A stretch of DNA of 64,000 bases from Lumnitzera littorea (GCA_024138015.1 JAMXBB010000011.1:29936155-30000154), one strand, 5' to 3'; counted from the first letter of the stretch, positions 1-11,050 are shown. A program made the numbers and translations. Notes: generated by a model not told the origin, from the letters alone.

Positions 1-732
1 TCGATCCTGATAAAGCCAAAGCCATAATTGACATGCCTCCTCCTTACACAATCAAAGAAGTATGAGGGTTACTAGGTCATCTGAATTATACAGCTCGATT
101 CATATCTCAGCTAACAAACAAATGCCGCCCTCTGTTCAAATTATTGAAAAAGAATGCAAGGGTCAACTAGGATGAGGAATGTAAGGAAGCCTTCACAAAA
201 ATTAAAGAGTATCTTATGAATCCGCCAGTATTAGTGACACTTAGGCCGGCAAAGCCATTATTCATGTACCTGACCATATCGCCCGAATCCATAGGGTTCG
301 TGCTTGGTCAGAAGGATGAAGAAGGGAAAGAGCGGGCAGTTTATTATTTGAGCAAGAAGTTTACAGAAGGGGAGCAAAACTACTCAGAAGCTAAAAGAAC
401 CTATTGTGCATTGGTTTGGGTCATGCATTGGCTCAGACAATACACACTTTACTACCAAATCGAGTTAATAACACAACATGACCCCTTGAAGTATTTAGCA
501 AAAAAACCGACCCTCATTAGTAGAGTTTCGAAGTGGCAGATGTTGTTGTCAAAATTTGACATCAAATATGTAAACCAAAGCTCAGTCAAGGGGCAAGCCT
601 TGGTAGATCAATTAGCGAAGAGTCCCCTTGATGATACCCTTCAAGAAGCATGAGTCGAGTTTCCTGATGAAAATATCTTAGTAGTAGAAAGTGGTCCCAA
701 TAGCAAAGCAGTTAAGAAATCCTCAGGTTGGA

Positions 733-1115
733 AAATGTTCTTTAATGGAGTAACTAATGTATCTGGATGTAGAATTGGGGCAATTCTAGTGTCCCCTGAA
801 GGTACACAATTCCCGTTGGCCGTAAGACTGACTTTCCCGTATACTAATAATATTGCAGAATATGAGGCATGTATTTTAGGACTTAAAATTGTTTTGTTTA
901 AGGAGATACGGGAATTAGAGGTATACGAAGATTCTTCGTTGATCATAGGCTAGGCTCGAGGTGAATATAAGACGAAAGACCCCGAGTTAGTACCTTACCA
1001 CCAACACTTGGCCCAGCTGATGACTAAGTTTGGAAAAATTACCTTTACGTACGTACCAAGGGTTCAGAATCAATTCGCTGATGCTCTCACTACTTTGGCA
1101 TCCATGATCCAAATA
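733..1115 (+). other. archaeal-type second RNase H domain (aRNH) of the Tat pol
   Basis: Domain inside the pol pseudogene. The translation shows WKMFFNGVTN (D of the usual DGA replaced by N), then TNNIAEYEACILGL with the conserved E, then a VYEDSSLI segment carrying the third acidic position, and VQNQFADALTTLAS with the final acidic motif. One TAG stop at 951-953 interrupts it. In Tat elements this domain sits between the ordinary RNase H and integrase, as here. With its first catalytic Asp changed to Asn and a stop inside, it is inactive. Confidence 0.85.
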
Positions 1116-1289
1116 TCGAGAGGAGTAGAGATTCAGCCACTTAAGATTGAAATTGAAGAAAAGCCTACTTTCTGTTTGGCAATGGAAAGTTCATGTGATG
1201 AAAAGCCTTGGTATTATGACATCAAAACATTCTTATAACATGGAACATACCCCAAAGAGGCTAAGAAGAAGGATAAGAAGATAATCAGA

Positions 1290-2457
1290 AGATTGGCTTC
1301 TCAGTACTTGACAAGTGAGTCTACTTTATACCGACGATCATTTGACGGTATGCTTTTACATTGTGTAGATAAGAAAGAGGCAGAGGTGCTAATGAAAGAA
1401 GTGCATAAGAGAGTATGTGGCCCCTACATGAATGGCTACATGCTCACCAAGAAGATCATGAGGATAAGATATTATTGGTTGGCTATAAAAGCAAATTGCA
1501 TCAAACATGTTAGACACTGCCATTTGTGCCAAATCTATGCGAACAAAGTAAATGCTCTACCTCAAGAATTGCATACATTATTTGCACCATGGCCTTTTTT
1601 CTATGTAGGGGATAGACATCATTAGCCTAATCACTCCAAAGGCATCTAACGAGCACCAATTTATACTGGTAGCTATTGATTATTTCACTAAGTGGGTTAA
1701 AGCCTCATCTTACTCTATTGTAATGAAGGAAGTAATGGTTAAGTTCATTCAGAGAGACATACTGGCTCGATACGATACACCAGAGACGATTATTACCAAT
1801 AATGGTACGAACCTGAACAATAAATTGATGTTAGAGTTGTGCCAATAGTTTAGGATCATTCATAGAAAGTTCACTCCTTATCGGCCTCAGATGAACGGAG
1901 TAGTGGAAGCAGCCAACAAAAATATTAAAAGAATTTTTTAGAAGATGGCTATCATATATCGAGATTGGCATGAGATGTTACCGTTTGCACTCATAGCCTA
2001 TCGAACTTCTATCAGAGCATCAACAGGAGCAACCCCCTACTCATTGGTATATGGGATAGAGGTTATACTACCAATATAAGTCGAGATCCCATCTCCCAGG
2101 ATATTGTTGAAAACCCAATTAGATGAAACTGATTGGATAAAGAAACAAATCAAGCAATTGAATCTAGTTGACGAGAAGAGGTTGACAGCTTCATGCCACA
2201 ACATCTACTATCAACAACAAATGGCTAAAGCTTTTAACAAGAGAGTACGGCCTTGAAGTTTTAAAGAAGGAGACATGGTATTGAGGAAAACTTTGCCTAA
2301 TGTATAAGACTCGAGAGAGAAGTTTGCTCCGAACTATAGAGGACCTTACATTGTAAAGAAAGTATTGCTTGGGGGAGCCTTGATTATATCTCAAATAAAT
2401 GGTCCAGACTTGAGGGACCCAGTAAATTCTAATGCATTGAAGATGTATTATCCTTAA
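1290..2457 (+). other. integrase region of the Tat pol (HHCC finger, DDE core, C-terminal part)
   Basis: The zinc finger is readable as HKRVCGPYMNGYML followed by HVRHCHLCQ. The core starts after a frameshift near 1600 with VAIDYFTKW (first Asp). The expected second Asp is Asn in ITNNGTN (codon 1798-1800), and the Glu lies in NGVVEAANKNIKR. The C-terminal part includes FKEGDMVLRK and YRGPYIVKK, ending at a TAA at 2455-2457. Several in-frame stops follow the shift. The domain order and motifs are clear; function is lost. Confidence 0.88.
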
Positions 2458-3320
2458 AAGATCAATAGAATTTTTGCTCAAATTATGAAATGCAAACAAT
2501 CTTATTATTACTGTAGTCTCATTTTCATTTTCTAAATGCAAGGTTGGTATTCCTAGTGGTCGTCGACATTGGGTAATATCTCTAGATCTTTTCTCGATTC
2601 AGCTAAAAGTCCCCACTTCTTACTCTATCTAAATAAACCCTATACATAAGAACCATAAGAAAAAATAAACATTGGACTTGGAACGATGTCTACTAATAAA
2701 AATTCTTTTAATCCTTTATTACGATTCACCCCCCGAAAAAAGGAGATTTGTTTTCTATTTTTCAAGATAGGGCCATGTTCAAAAATAGTAATGGGTGGCA
2801 CATAAGTAGAAACTCGCTTGAGAATGGAGGTATATGTGGAAAACCGATTAAGTTAGACTGGAAATTCAAGCCATGACATCTTTGCTCAATAGATGAAGAT
2901 GCTTCATTTGTTAAAGTCGCCTTCCTGAATGCATCTTTAAGTATAGTGTACGTGCATTCGTTTCAAGCTTCAATTGCTTTCCAAAAGAAAAAAGAAAACA
3001 AAAAGAAAACAAAAAAGTTTAGAAGAAGATAGAAGAGGAAGAGTAAGAAGAAGGGGTCAAAACCGTTGGTTCTAATCGAATTACTCAAGAAAAGACTTTA
3101 CTGTTTAAGAACTATCACTAGAGCTAGGTAAGTGGTTCTGAGCTTTAAACATTGCATTTGCATTTGTTATCTCCTTGGGGATGGTAGATGCTTAATTCTT
3201 AAACTCAATCCCATTTCATAAGTTTCTTAGGCTTCCAACCGACTCATAAAGCATTTCCCGGATTTATGTTCTCTTTTAGGGATTTAGCTAGCTCATAGAG
3301 TGCTATCTCGATTCAAGTTT
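2458..3320 (+). other. non-coding 3' region of the Tat element between pol and its tandem array
   Basis: No open frame or recognised domain. The first 600 bases are unique AT-rich sequence. A purine-rich stretch lies at about 2985-3060. From about 3170 the sequence begins to show degenerate forms of the downstream 80-bp unit (GCTCATAGAGTGC, then a spaced AGCTCA). This position, after pol and before the 3' LTR, is where Tat elements carry long non-coding DNA. Confidence 0.7.
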
Positions 3321-4925
3321 TTTTATCTTTAGGTCGTAGCCAGCTCAAAAAGTGCTTTAACTGCCTTAGTTAGTCAGCTCATTAAGGTACGACCAAGTCT
3401 TCTTATCTTTAGTTCATAGCCAGCTCAAGGAGCGCTTTGACCACCTTAGTTAATCAGCTCATTAGGGCACGACCAAGTCTTCTTATCTTTAAGTCATAGC
3501 CAGCTCAAAAAGCGCTTTAACCACCTTAGTTAGTCAGCTCATTAGGGTACGACCAAGTCTTCTTATCTTTAGGTCATAGCCAACTCAAGGAGCGCTTTGA
3601 CCACATTGGTTAGTTATCCCATTACGACACAACCAAGTCTTGTTATTTTTAGGTCTTAGCCAGCTCAAGGAGCTCTTTAACCACCTTTATTAGTCAGCTT
3701 ATTAAGGCATGACCAAGTCTTCTTATCTTTAGGTTGTAGCCAACTCAAGGAGTGCTTTGACCGCCTTAGTTAGTTAGCTTATTAGGGCACGACCAAATCT
3801 TCTTATCTTTAGGTCGTAGCCAACTCAAGAAGTACTTTGACCGCCTTAGTTAGTCATCTCATTAAGACACAACCAAGTCTTCTTATCTTTAGGTCGTAGC
3901 CAACTCAAGGAGCGCTTTGACCGCCTTAGTTAGTCAATTCATTAAGGCACGACCAAGTCTTCTTATCTTTAGGTCGTAACTAGCTTAAGGAGCGCTTTGA
4001 CCCCCTTAGTTAGTTAACTAGCTCATTAGCGCACAACCAAGTCTTCTTATCTTTAAGTCGTAGCCAGCTCAAGGAGCACTTTGACTGCCTTAACTTTAAC
4101 CGCCTTAGCTTTGACCGCCTTGGTTAATCAGCTCATTTGAGAACGACCAAGTTTTCTTATCTTTAGATCTTAGCCAGCTTAAGGAGTGCTTTGACTACCT
4201 TGGTTAGTTAGCTCATTAAGGAACGACTAAGTTTTCTTATCTTTAGGTCTTAGCCAGCTCAAGGAGTTCTTTGACCACCTTAGTTAGTCAGCTCATTAGG
4301 ACACAACCAAGTTTTCTTATCTTTAGGTCTTAGCCAACTTAGGGAGCACTTTGACCACCTTGGTTCATTAAGGCACGACCAAGTTTTCTTATCTTTAGGT
4401 CTTAACCAGCTCAAGGAGTACTTTAACCACCTTGGTTAGTCAACTCATTAGGAAACGACCAAGTTTTCTTATCTTTAGGTCTTAGCCAACTCAAGGAATG
4501 CTTTGACCGCCTTGGTTAGTCAACTCATTAGGGCACAACTAAGTTTTCTTTTCTTTAGGTCTAAGCCAGCTCAAGGAGCGCTTTGACCGCCTTAGTTAGT
4601 CAACTCATTAGAGCACAACTAAGTTTTCTTATCTTTAGGTCTTAGCCAGCTCAAGAAACGCTTTAACCGCCTTAGTTAGTTAGCTCATTAAGGCACAACC
4701 AATTTTTCTTATCTTTAGGTCTTAGCCAACTTAAGGAGCATTATGACCGCCTTGATTGATCGGCTCATTGGGGCTTGACCAAGTTTTTCTTATTCCTTTA
4801 GGGTTTTAACTAGCTCTAAGAGCACTTACCTATCTCATCCAATTTAAGTTTTAACCAACTCAAGGAGCGCTTTGACCGCCTTGGTTAATCAGCTCATTAG
4901 GGCATGACTAAGTTCTCATTATTCT
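3321..4925 (+). repeat. 80-bp tandem repeat array inside the Tat element (about 20 units)
   Basis: The landmark TTATCTTTAGGTC recurs near 3321, 3401, 3481, 3561, 3641, 3721, 3801, 3881 and 3961, exactly 80 bases apart. It then recurs with small length changes to about 4786. Each unit also contains AGCCAGCTCAAGGAGCGCTT, GACCGCCTTAGTTAGTCAGC and CGACCAAGTCTT. Unit 10 is about 3 bases longer. The unit at 4044-4152 is about 28 bases longer, through an internal duplication of the ACCGCCTTAGCTTTG segment. One near 4312-4384 is about 8 bases shorter. Left units share GTCTTCTTATC and right units share GTTTTCTTATC, so the array has two subfamilies laid down in blocks. Confidence 0.95.
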
Positions 4926-5098
4926 CTTTAGGGTTCTCACCAGCCTACAGGGGCGCTACCCCCACTATTCTTCGTTTCAAGCTTATCGTCATCAAATCTT
5001 CAACTAGCTAGTCATAGTGTTCCTTAAGATAGAATCATCCCGAAGGAAAAATGATGTTTCTTTTATCTTTGTGGTAAAGTTTTATTCAAACTTCACCA

Positions 5099-5112
5099 CA
5101 AAGAGGGGCAAC
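5099..5112 (+). other. polypurine tract before the Tat 3' LTR
   Basis: AAAGAGGGGCA, followed by AC and then the LTR start TGTAGATAC at 5113. A purine run directly before an LTR is the plus-strand primer of LTR retrotransposons. Its place, after pol and the tandem array, shows that the LTR at 5113 is the 3' LTR. Confidence 0.82.
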
Positions 5113-6228
5113 TGTAGATACTCGGTTTTTACCCCTAGTAGTTTTAAAAAATAAGGTCCTAACTCAAAAGTAATAAATAATATATAATAAAAAAATTGAA
5201 AATGATGAAAATACAAAAAAATGAGAAAAGGAAAAAATTATAAAGATTTTTAGATTTTTTAGGAAGTAAATTCTTTTAGGAACAAATAGCTTTAATTTAG
5301 CTTAGTTCAAACAATTATTTTAGGGAGTCGCCTGTTTTAAGTACAATTTAATTGTACTTAAAATCAAGGCACAGGCCAACAGCCTAACGAATAAGCACAT
5401 GGGCTTAGCCTTAGATATTAGTTAGCAATCATGGATTCAAATCTTACTAGGCACTTATGTGTCTTTTATTTTTCTATCTTTCATATTGCAAAAACCGATT
5501 GAGTGAATGGGTTTCAAATCTAAATCTTTTAATCTTTTGTGAGATTCATATCTAACTTGATTTATATCAAATCCGATTTAAATTATTATGAAAGATTTAA
5601 ATCTAGTTTAATTTTTATCAAATCGGGTTTAAATTGATATAAACGATTTAAATTTTATTTGATCTTTATCAAATCAGATTGGGATTAATATAAGAGATAC
5701 AATTTGATATGATCTAAGATCTTGTTTCGGGCTTTATAAATATGCATCGTATGGAATAAAAAAAAAGGGAACATCATTGACTCTCTCATCTCCGGCCCAA
5801 AAAATCAATAGCAAACAACCACTTGACTCTATCTCTCTTGCAACCACACAACAACAAAACGTAGTGTGACTAATCCCCACTCAACAACAGGCCATCCAAC
5901 CCTCTCTCACAACCGCTGTCCTCATCCCAGTTCACAAACCATCGCCTAAAGTAGACAATACTATCTCCAGTAGCAAGTCCATGCCAGTCACTGAAGTCCC
6001 TAATAGCTACGACGTTCAATTTCATCCTCCATACACTCTCACTCATGAAACAGCCAAACTCCACGCCGCTGAATTGCTTTCAATGACCAGGCCAACACCC
6101 AAACAACACACACGTTGAATAAGCCAGATCACATCCTAATGACAAGCATACAACCCGACCCGTACGCTTCACAATTACATCCAGCCCACACTCAGCACGG
6201 GTTCTTCGCCTAACTTCATGATGACAAG

Positions 6229-7060
6229 TGATAAGAATCAACCCCCTAGACTGATCATAAGAAGCCGAGCTAAAGGACTTCAAGGGCTTACGCAGAAAAT
6301 ACTAGCTTTAAGCCATAGTCGAGACAGGGACTCCTATCCTAATTCGACATCCTGCCAATCTGTCTATCCAATCCTTACATGTATGCAGCGTATCCTTGCC
6401 CAACTGAAGGTAACTTAGGAAAGGCTAACTGAGCCAAACTCTTTAACCAACCACTAGAGACTAACTCCAATTCAGCTGACTTCCTAACCTGACTAATTGG
6501 CTCCTGACCTGATCCAAACCAGGTCGGCTCTTAACTACCAGCACTTCCTATATTTACTTATGTTATCATACTCCTGACTTACAGCCATCAAGTGACACAT
6601 GCCTTCTAACGCAACGTTCCAGATTGGTTCTATCCTTTTTGTACTGAATCGTCTTTATCCCTTTTACCCCTTTTTAGTATGATTAATGTAATGTAATTAT
6701 AAAATACCCTTTTTGTCTTTTCATACATATAAAATAACCCTAGTAGGCAAGTATATAAACCCCCACTTTCCTTATATGCGAATAATCATCCAACTTTCAA
6801 TATATAATTATTCTCTTTAAGCAAGCTTAATGTTCTCGTTAACTCTCAACTCTTATCTATTGCCTTTAATATGAAATAGTGGTGAGTAACCCTATTACTC
6901 GGACCGGTATGTTACATCCAAGGAGTCTTAGGTCGGGTTGGATCTTATTGGTGCGTCATATTCAGCCTGATAGCTCACGAGTTTGCTAAAACCCCCATTT
7001 TATTTTCTATTCTTGTTCGTTGTGGTGCCTCTCCATGTATCCGACCTTGGAGATAGGTCA
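6229..7060 (+). repeat. 5' LTR of the nested chromovirus
   Basis: Starts TGATAAGAATC and ends GGAGATAGGTCA. Collinear over its whole length with 8341-9172 and of equal length (832 bp), with scattered substitutions. It contains a TATA-like AGTATATAAACCCCC at about 6750, which matches 8862-8876 in the other LTR and is the probable element promoter. Confidence 0.9.
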
Positions 7061-7067
7061 GCTTCAT

Positions 7068-7080
7068 TGGTATCAAAGCA
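7068..7080 (+). other. primer-binding site, initiator tRNA-Met type
   Basis: TGGTATCAAAGCA lies seven bases after the 5' LTR end. The common plant form complementary to the 3' end of initiator tRNA-Met is TGGTATCAGAGC, so this copy differs by one base. Its position confirms which LTR is 5'. Confidence 0.85.
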
Positions 7081-7689
7081 CGATTCCACGAAGGAGTGTG
7101 TGAAGTTGCAGTGAAGTTTTGGTTTACTTTACTAATTGGTGGCTGCTATGTTCCTTTCGTAGCTATTGCAATGTGTTTAAGTATTCGAAGTGTAGTTTCA
7201 TTGATACTCTGTTTTTCCATTGCGACAACAGAGCAAGTTTATTAGTAGTTTGTTAATCTATTTGAAAAGGTATTATGCTATGTTAAATTCAAGTGTTCAG
7301 GGAATTATTGGTGACCAAGTTAGTGTTGCTCAACCTGGGCATAGTCATAATAGTAGTAATACCCTATGGACTATTGATAACAAACTTGACAAACTCATAA
7401 ACCTTATTAAGAGTCTAATCACCACAATGTAAGTTAATAGACAACAACCCCAAGGTATTCAGCCTCATAAGATGGCACCCTTGAGAGACACTATGGCCAA
7501 GGCAATCGAACCAATTACCCAATTCGACTGCCACAAACTAAAGGAGTAGCAAACAGGGCTGCTAATTAAAGAATGGAGTTAAGGGAGATTGGGGAAGATG
7601 ACAAGGAGATCGATGTCGAAGAGTTTGGGGAAGAAGAAATTGATTAGTACCAAACACAGGAACGAGGATACCAAATTCCTCTAAGGCTA

Positions 7690-8095
7690 AACAATGTTAA
7701 AGTGCAAATCCCAATCTTTGATGGAGGTAGAGATGCAGATGAATACTTGGAGTAGGAAAAGAAGGTTGAGAAAGTATTTGAGTGTTATGGGTATGAGAAT
7801 ACGGTTAAGGTCCAACTTATTGTGTTGGAATTTACTGGATATGCCACCATGTGGTAGAAGAATCAGAATACTGGCAAAGCTAGAGATGGGAGACAAGGTG
7901 TCAAAACTTGGGATGAGATGAAAAGGTTGTTGAGAGGTAGATTTGTGCCTGAAACCTACTTGCAAGATACGTTTGCAAAATTGCAAGAGCTTCGCCAAGG
8001 GAGCCGACCTGTTGATGACTATGTCAAGGAATTCCATATGCTTATGATTAGAGCCAACGTAGAAGAACCTAGTATGGATTCACCTCAGCCGAGAG
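7690..8095 (+). pseudogene. retrotransposon gag fragment of the nested chromovirus
   Basis: Retrotrans_gag-type capsid domain, which packages element RNA. The segment from 7918 reads MKRLLRGRFVPETY, then LQELRQGSRPVDDYVKEF and LMIRANVEE, which is the classical end of this domain. The start of the domain (FDGGRDADEYLE type) is in another frame upstream (about 7700-7760), with a TAG stop within it and a shift near 7860-7920. The zinc knuckle and protease that normally follow are absent, because the sequence switches to the integrase end at about 8100-8130. Related to the minus-strand gag at 19071-19346. Confidence 0.85.
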
Positions 8096-8124
8096 TGATT
8101 CCCGCACTTAAAACAAAGCAAACT

Positions 8125-8569
8125 ATCACCACAAGCTGACGGCTCATTCAAGGTCTCGAAGAAAATCAACCACAACGCCTACTAGATCGAGTTGCTTGAT
8201 GACTATGGTGCCCTCTCTACCTTCAATGTGTCTGATTTGATTCCCCGCCAACCAACCGAAGAAAACCTTGCGAATGCCCTAGAAGAACAAGCAGAAACTA
8301 CTTCAAATTTGAGGATAAATCTTTTCAACCCCCAAGCAGATGATAGGAATCAACCCCCTAGACCGATCACAAGAAGTCAAGCTACAAGAGTTCAAGGGCT
8401 TGTAGGAAAAATACTAGATCTAAACCATAGCCGAAACGGAGACTCCTATCTCGATCCGATGTCCTGTCGATCTATCTATCCGATCCTCACATGTATCCAG
8501 CATGCTCCTACCCAGCTGAAGGTAACCCAAGAAAGGCTAGCCAAGCCAAACTCTCTAACCAACCACTAG
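8125..8569 (+). pseudogene. C-terminal end of integrase/pol, running into the 3' LTR
   Basis: Reads ADGSFKVSKKINHNAY, a TAG stop, IELLDDYGALSTFNVSDL, then NLRINLF and RPITRSQATRVQGLVGKI before the frame ends at 8567-8569. These match the conserved tail of chromovirus pol (GPF-type module, STFNVSDL, then the PxTRSRA tail). The LTR begins at 8341, inside this frame, so the last 75 or so codons are LTR-encoded. A broken copy of the same tail is therefore also present in the 5' LTR at 6229-6416. Confidence 0.85.
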
Positions 8570-9172
8570 CGACTGACTTCAATTCAGCTAACTTCCTAAC
8601 CTGACTAATTGGCTCCTGACCTAATCCAAATCAGGTTGACTCTTGACTACCAGCATTTCCTATTTCTGCCTATGTTGTATCATACTCCTGATTTACAGCC
8701 ATCAAGTGACACGTGCCTTCTGACACAATGTTCCAAATTGATTCGATCCTTTCCATACTGAATATTCTTTGTCCCTTTACCCCTTTTTAATATGATTAAT
8801 ATAACGTAATTGTAAAATACCCTTTTTTATCTTTTCATACATGTAAAATAACCCTAGTAGGCAAGTATATAAACCCCCACTTTCCTTGTACACGGACGAT
8901 CATCCAACTTTCAATATAGAATTATATTCTTTGAGCAACCTTAGTGTTCTTGTTAACTCTCAACTCTTATCTATTCCCTTTAGTAGGAGTAGTGGTGAGT
9001 GACCCTATTACTCGACCAGTGTGTCACATTCGAAGAGTCTTAGGTTGTGTTGTATCTTGTTGGTGCGTCATATCTAGCTCGATAACTTACGAGTTTGCTA
9101 AAACCCCCATTTTATTTTCTTTTCTTGTTCGTTGTGGTGCCCCTCTATGTGTCCGACCCTGGAGACGCATCA
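8341..9172 (+). repeat. 3' LTR of the nested chromovirus
   Basis: Starts TGATAGGAATC and ends GGAGACGCATCA. 832 bp, collinear with 6229-7060. Followed by ACGAG, the presumed target duplication, and by the resumed Tat LTR. Confidence 0.9.
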
Positions 9173-9204
9173 ACGAGTCACAATTGCACTCGAGTAACCT
9201 CACA

Positions 9205-9227
9205 CCCCCCCCCCCCCCCCTCCCCCC
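9205..9227 (+). repeat. poly-C tract
   Basis: Sixteen consecutive C, one T, then six C, just downstream of the nested element and inside the outer Tat LTR. Low-complexity sequence; its true length may vary or be misassembled. Confidence 0.9.
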
Positions 9228-10502
9228 TTCGTAATCCACAGCACGGCTACCGCAATAACCACATACACGAATCTACGCTCCAAGCACATCACTGTCTGCA
9301 ACAAAACAACAACTACCTATCATCTGAACACACAGCATAGCAACTTTGCAGTAGTCCATAACATGTCGCTGACTCTGCTACTTTGTTTACACTAAGCCTT
9401 AGTCACAACAGCAGTTACATAGATCACTGCGATACCCCAATCAACATTAACTGCAACTCTACTCTCGCCTGAGCAACACACGCCTGGAGTACACCAACCA
9501 ACTACACTATATCACCAGCCGCAAACAACCGCACATGAGAACTCCCATCAACTTTGCATAATCAGGTAGTTCCATTGTTGGTTAGTTTATGTTCGTTTTT
9601 ATTTGATTATTATTATTTTATTGTAATGTTATTCATTCATTAGTTATTTAATAGTATATATATTATATATGTAAATGTCTTAGTTTAGGAAACTTTAGCT
9701 TTAGTTTTTATATTAAGTATATTTCTTAATATTGTTAATTTATTTAGGTGGATACTTGTTTAGTAGTAATAATGTGTATATATATCTATATATATTAGTC
9801 TAGAAATTTTTTAGGATTAGTTTTTTTAAGATTCCTCACTTAGAAAATCAATCTTTTAGAAGTAAAAATTAACACGATTTTTAGGATGTTTTAGAGAGTT
9901 TTTTTTTTTTTTTTGTTATCACTTACGAATTAGGACCCTTTAGATTCTTTTTAAAAACGAATCAAATCAATTAAAACGTAAACTTGACCGATTTTTTTTT
10001 TCAAAATTAAAATCAACTAACACACTAAATTTTTTCAAAACAACTACAATCATTTGATCCCAACTAGCAAGTACGTAAACACTTTCAAGGCGACAATAAA
10101 ATCTATAAAAACTTAAGCTCTTTTTCTTTCTTTTGGTTTTTATTTTCTTAAAAATATATTTAAAAATTATAATTTGAAAAATAAACCTAATTTCAGTAAA
10201 TAAATAGTAGTACCCATTAGGGTTTAATATATTAACCCCCAAATTCAGAATCCTCTGGTTTTTCATTCAAATTGAAATCAAAAATCGGTAATCAAATCAT
10301 AGTTAATTTACCTAATTGATTATGCTTTCTTTTCTTTTTCCCGACACCAGTCAAGTGGCGTCTCTAAAAATTTTTTCTAAATAAAAACGGAAATATCCCA
10401 ATTTTTTCAGTCAAGGATTAATATTAAATGGATTAGTATTTATTATTAATTAGAAAATAGGAAATTAAATTAAAATAAGAAAACCGAATTTCAGGCTTAA
10501 CA

Positions 10503-11050
10503 AAGTTTAAGAGTAAAGTTTCATGAAACTATTCTTGTTCTAAATGAATCTTATTATGGTTTATTATTATGTATTGATGTCTAGATCCTAGGAGTTTGTA
10601 ACTTATATAAAGATGTATTTTCTATAATGTTTAATACTCAATGTTATTTATGAAAATAATCATAAATATTGATACTTTATTATCTTAAGTTTGATTTTGA
10701 TTATTGCTAGATGTAGTTAGACACTTCATCGTTAAGGTGAAAGGACACCTAGAATAAAGTCCTCTCTTCCTGAAAGTACTCATGATAGGTTGTCACAATT
10801 AGGATATCCTATAGTGTGTGACAATAGTCCAATAGGTTTCCCTAGCTTCACTTTTGAAAAAGAAAAAAAAAATAATGATATAAAAAATGAAGCAAATAAA
10901 AAACTTTGAAGTTCCAATTCTTTTTACATGTTAATGTCATAATTAATTAGGAAGATTGTAAAAACGTATGCTTAGCTTTAATATTTTACCTTGTAAGAAC
11001 ATTAATAAATTACTAAAGCTTACCCAAGCTTAGTGTATGAGTTTTATGGT
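10503..11050. other. intergenic, no feature recognised
   Basis: AT-rich sequence after the Tat LTR. No open frame, repeat family or RNA gene was recognised. Confidence 0.6.

Larger units (their letters stand above)
1..2457 (+). pseudogene. Ty3/gypsy (Tat-type) pol polyprotein, 5'-truncated by window edge, decayed
   Basis: Polyprotein remnant of an LTR retrotransposon that would copy element RNA into DNA and integrate it. Domains in order: end of reverse transcriptase and its RNase H (1-650, with GLLGHLNY and YYLSKKFTEGEQNY), a second archaeal-type RNase H (about 733-1115), then integrase (about 1290-2457). A second RNase H after the first is the hallmark of the Tat lineage (family knowledge). 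The frame is broken by stops at 63, 168, 651, 951 and 1236, and by a shift of one base near 1590-1615, after which further stops occur (for example near 1847, 1938, 2078, 2254 and 2305). It cannot make a working protein. The 5' half (gag, protease, most of reverse transcriptase) lies outside the window. The matching 3' end continues downstream through a tandem array, a polypurine tract and an LTR. Confidence 0.93.
6229..9172 (+). mobile_element. chromovirus-type LTR retrotransposon, internal deletion derivative, nested in the Tat LTR
   Basis: Two direct LTRs of 832 bp (6229-7060 and 8341-9172) flank 1,280 bp of internal DNA. A primer-binding site lies at 7068-7080. The likely target duplication is ACAAG (6224-6228) against ACGAG (9173-9177), 4 of 5 matching. 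Internally, a gag domain (about 7690-8095) runs straight into the C-terminal end of integrase (about 8125 onward). Protease, reverse transcriptase, RNase H and most of integrase are missing. The element could only have moved with enzymes supplied in trans. The LTR start TGATRAGRATC, and pol coding that runs into the LTR, fit the CRM-like branch of chromoviruses. The branch assignment is inference. Confidence 0.88.
5113..10502 (+). repeat. Tat-type 3' LTR, split by a nested chromovirus (6229-9172)
   Basis: Begins TGTAGATACTCGG after the polypurine tract and ends CAGGCTTAACA at about 10502. The two outer pieces (5113-6228 and 9173-10502) join to about 2.4 kb of LTR, because the insert and one target copy are extra. 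Its start, its GGCGTCTCTA segment near 10360 and its AT-rich end line up with the LTRs at 54081-56211 and 58064-60617. The piece at 9230-9545 holds AC-rich sequence like that near 58640-58900. No coding frame. The 5' LTR of this element is outside the window. Confidence 0.85.

Noticed and set aside
3321..4925. CRISPR-like repeat array
   Set aside because: Units are contiguous 80-mers without unique spacers, in a plant retrotransposon; no cas genes.
9967..10266. Minus-strand 99-aa frame
   Set aside because: Lies within the Tat LTR, Lys/Phe/Ile-rich from AT content; no domain.
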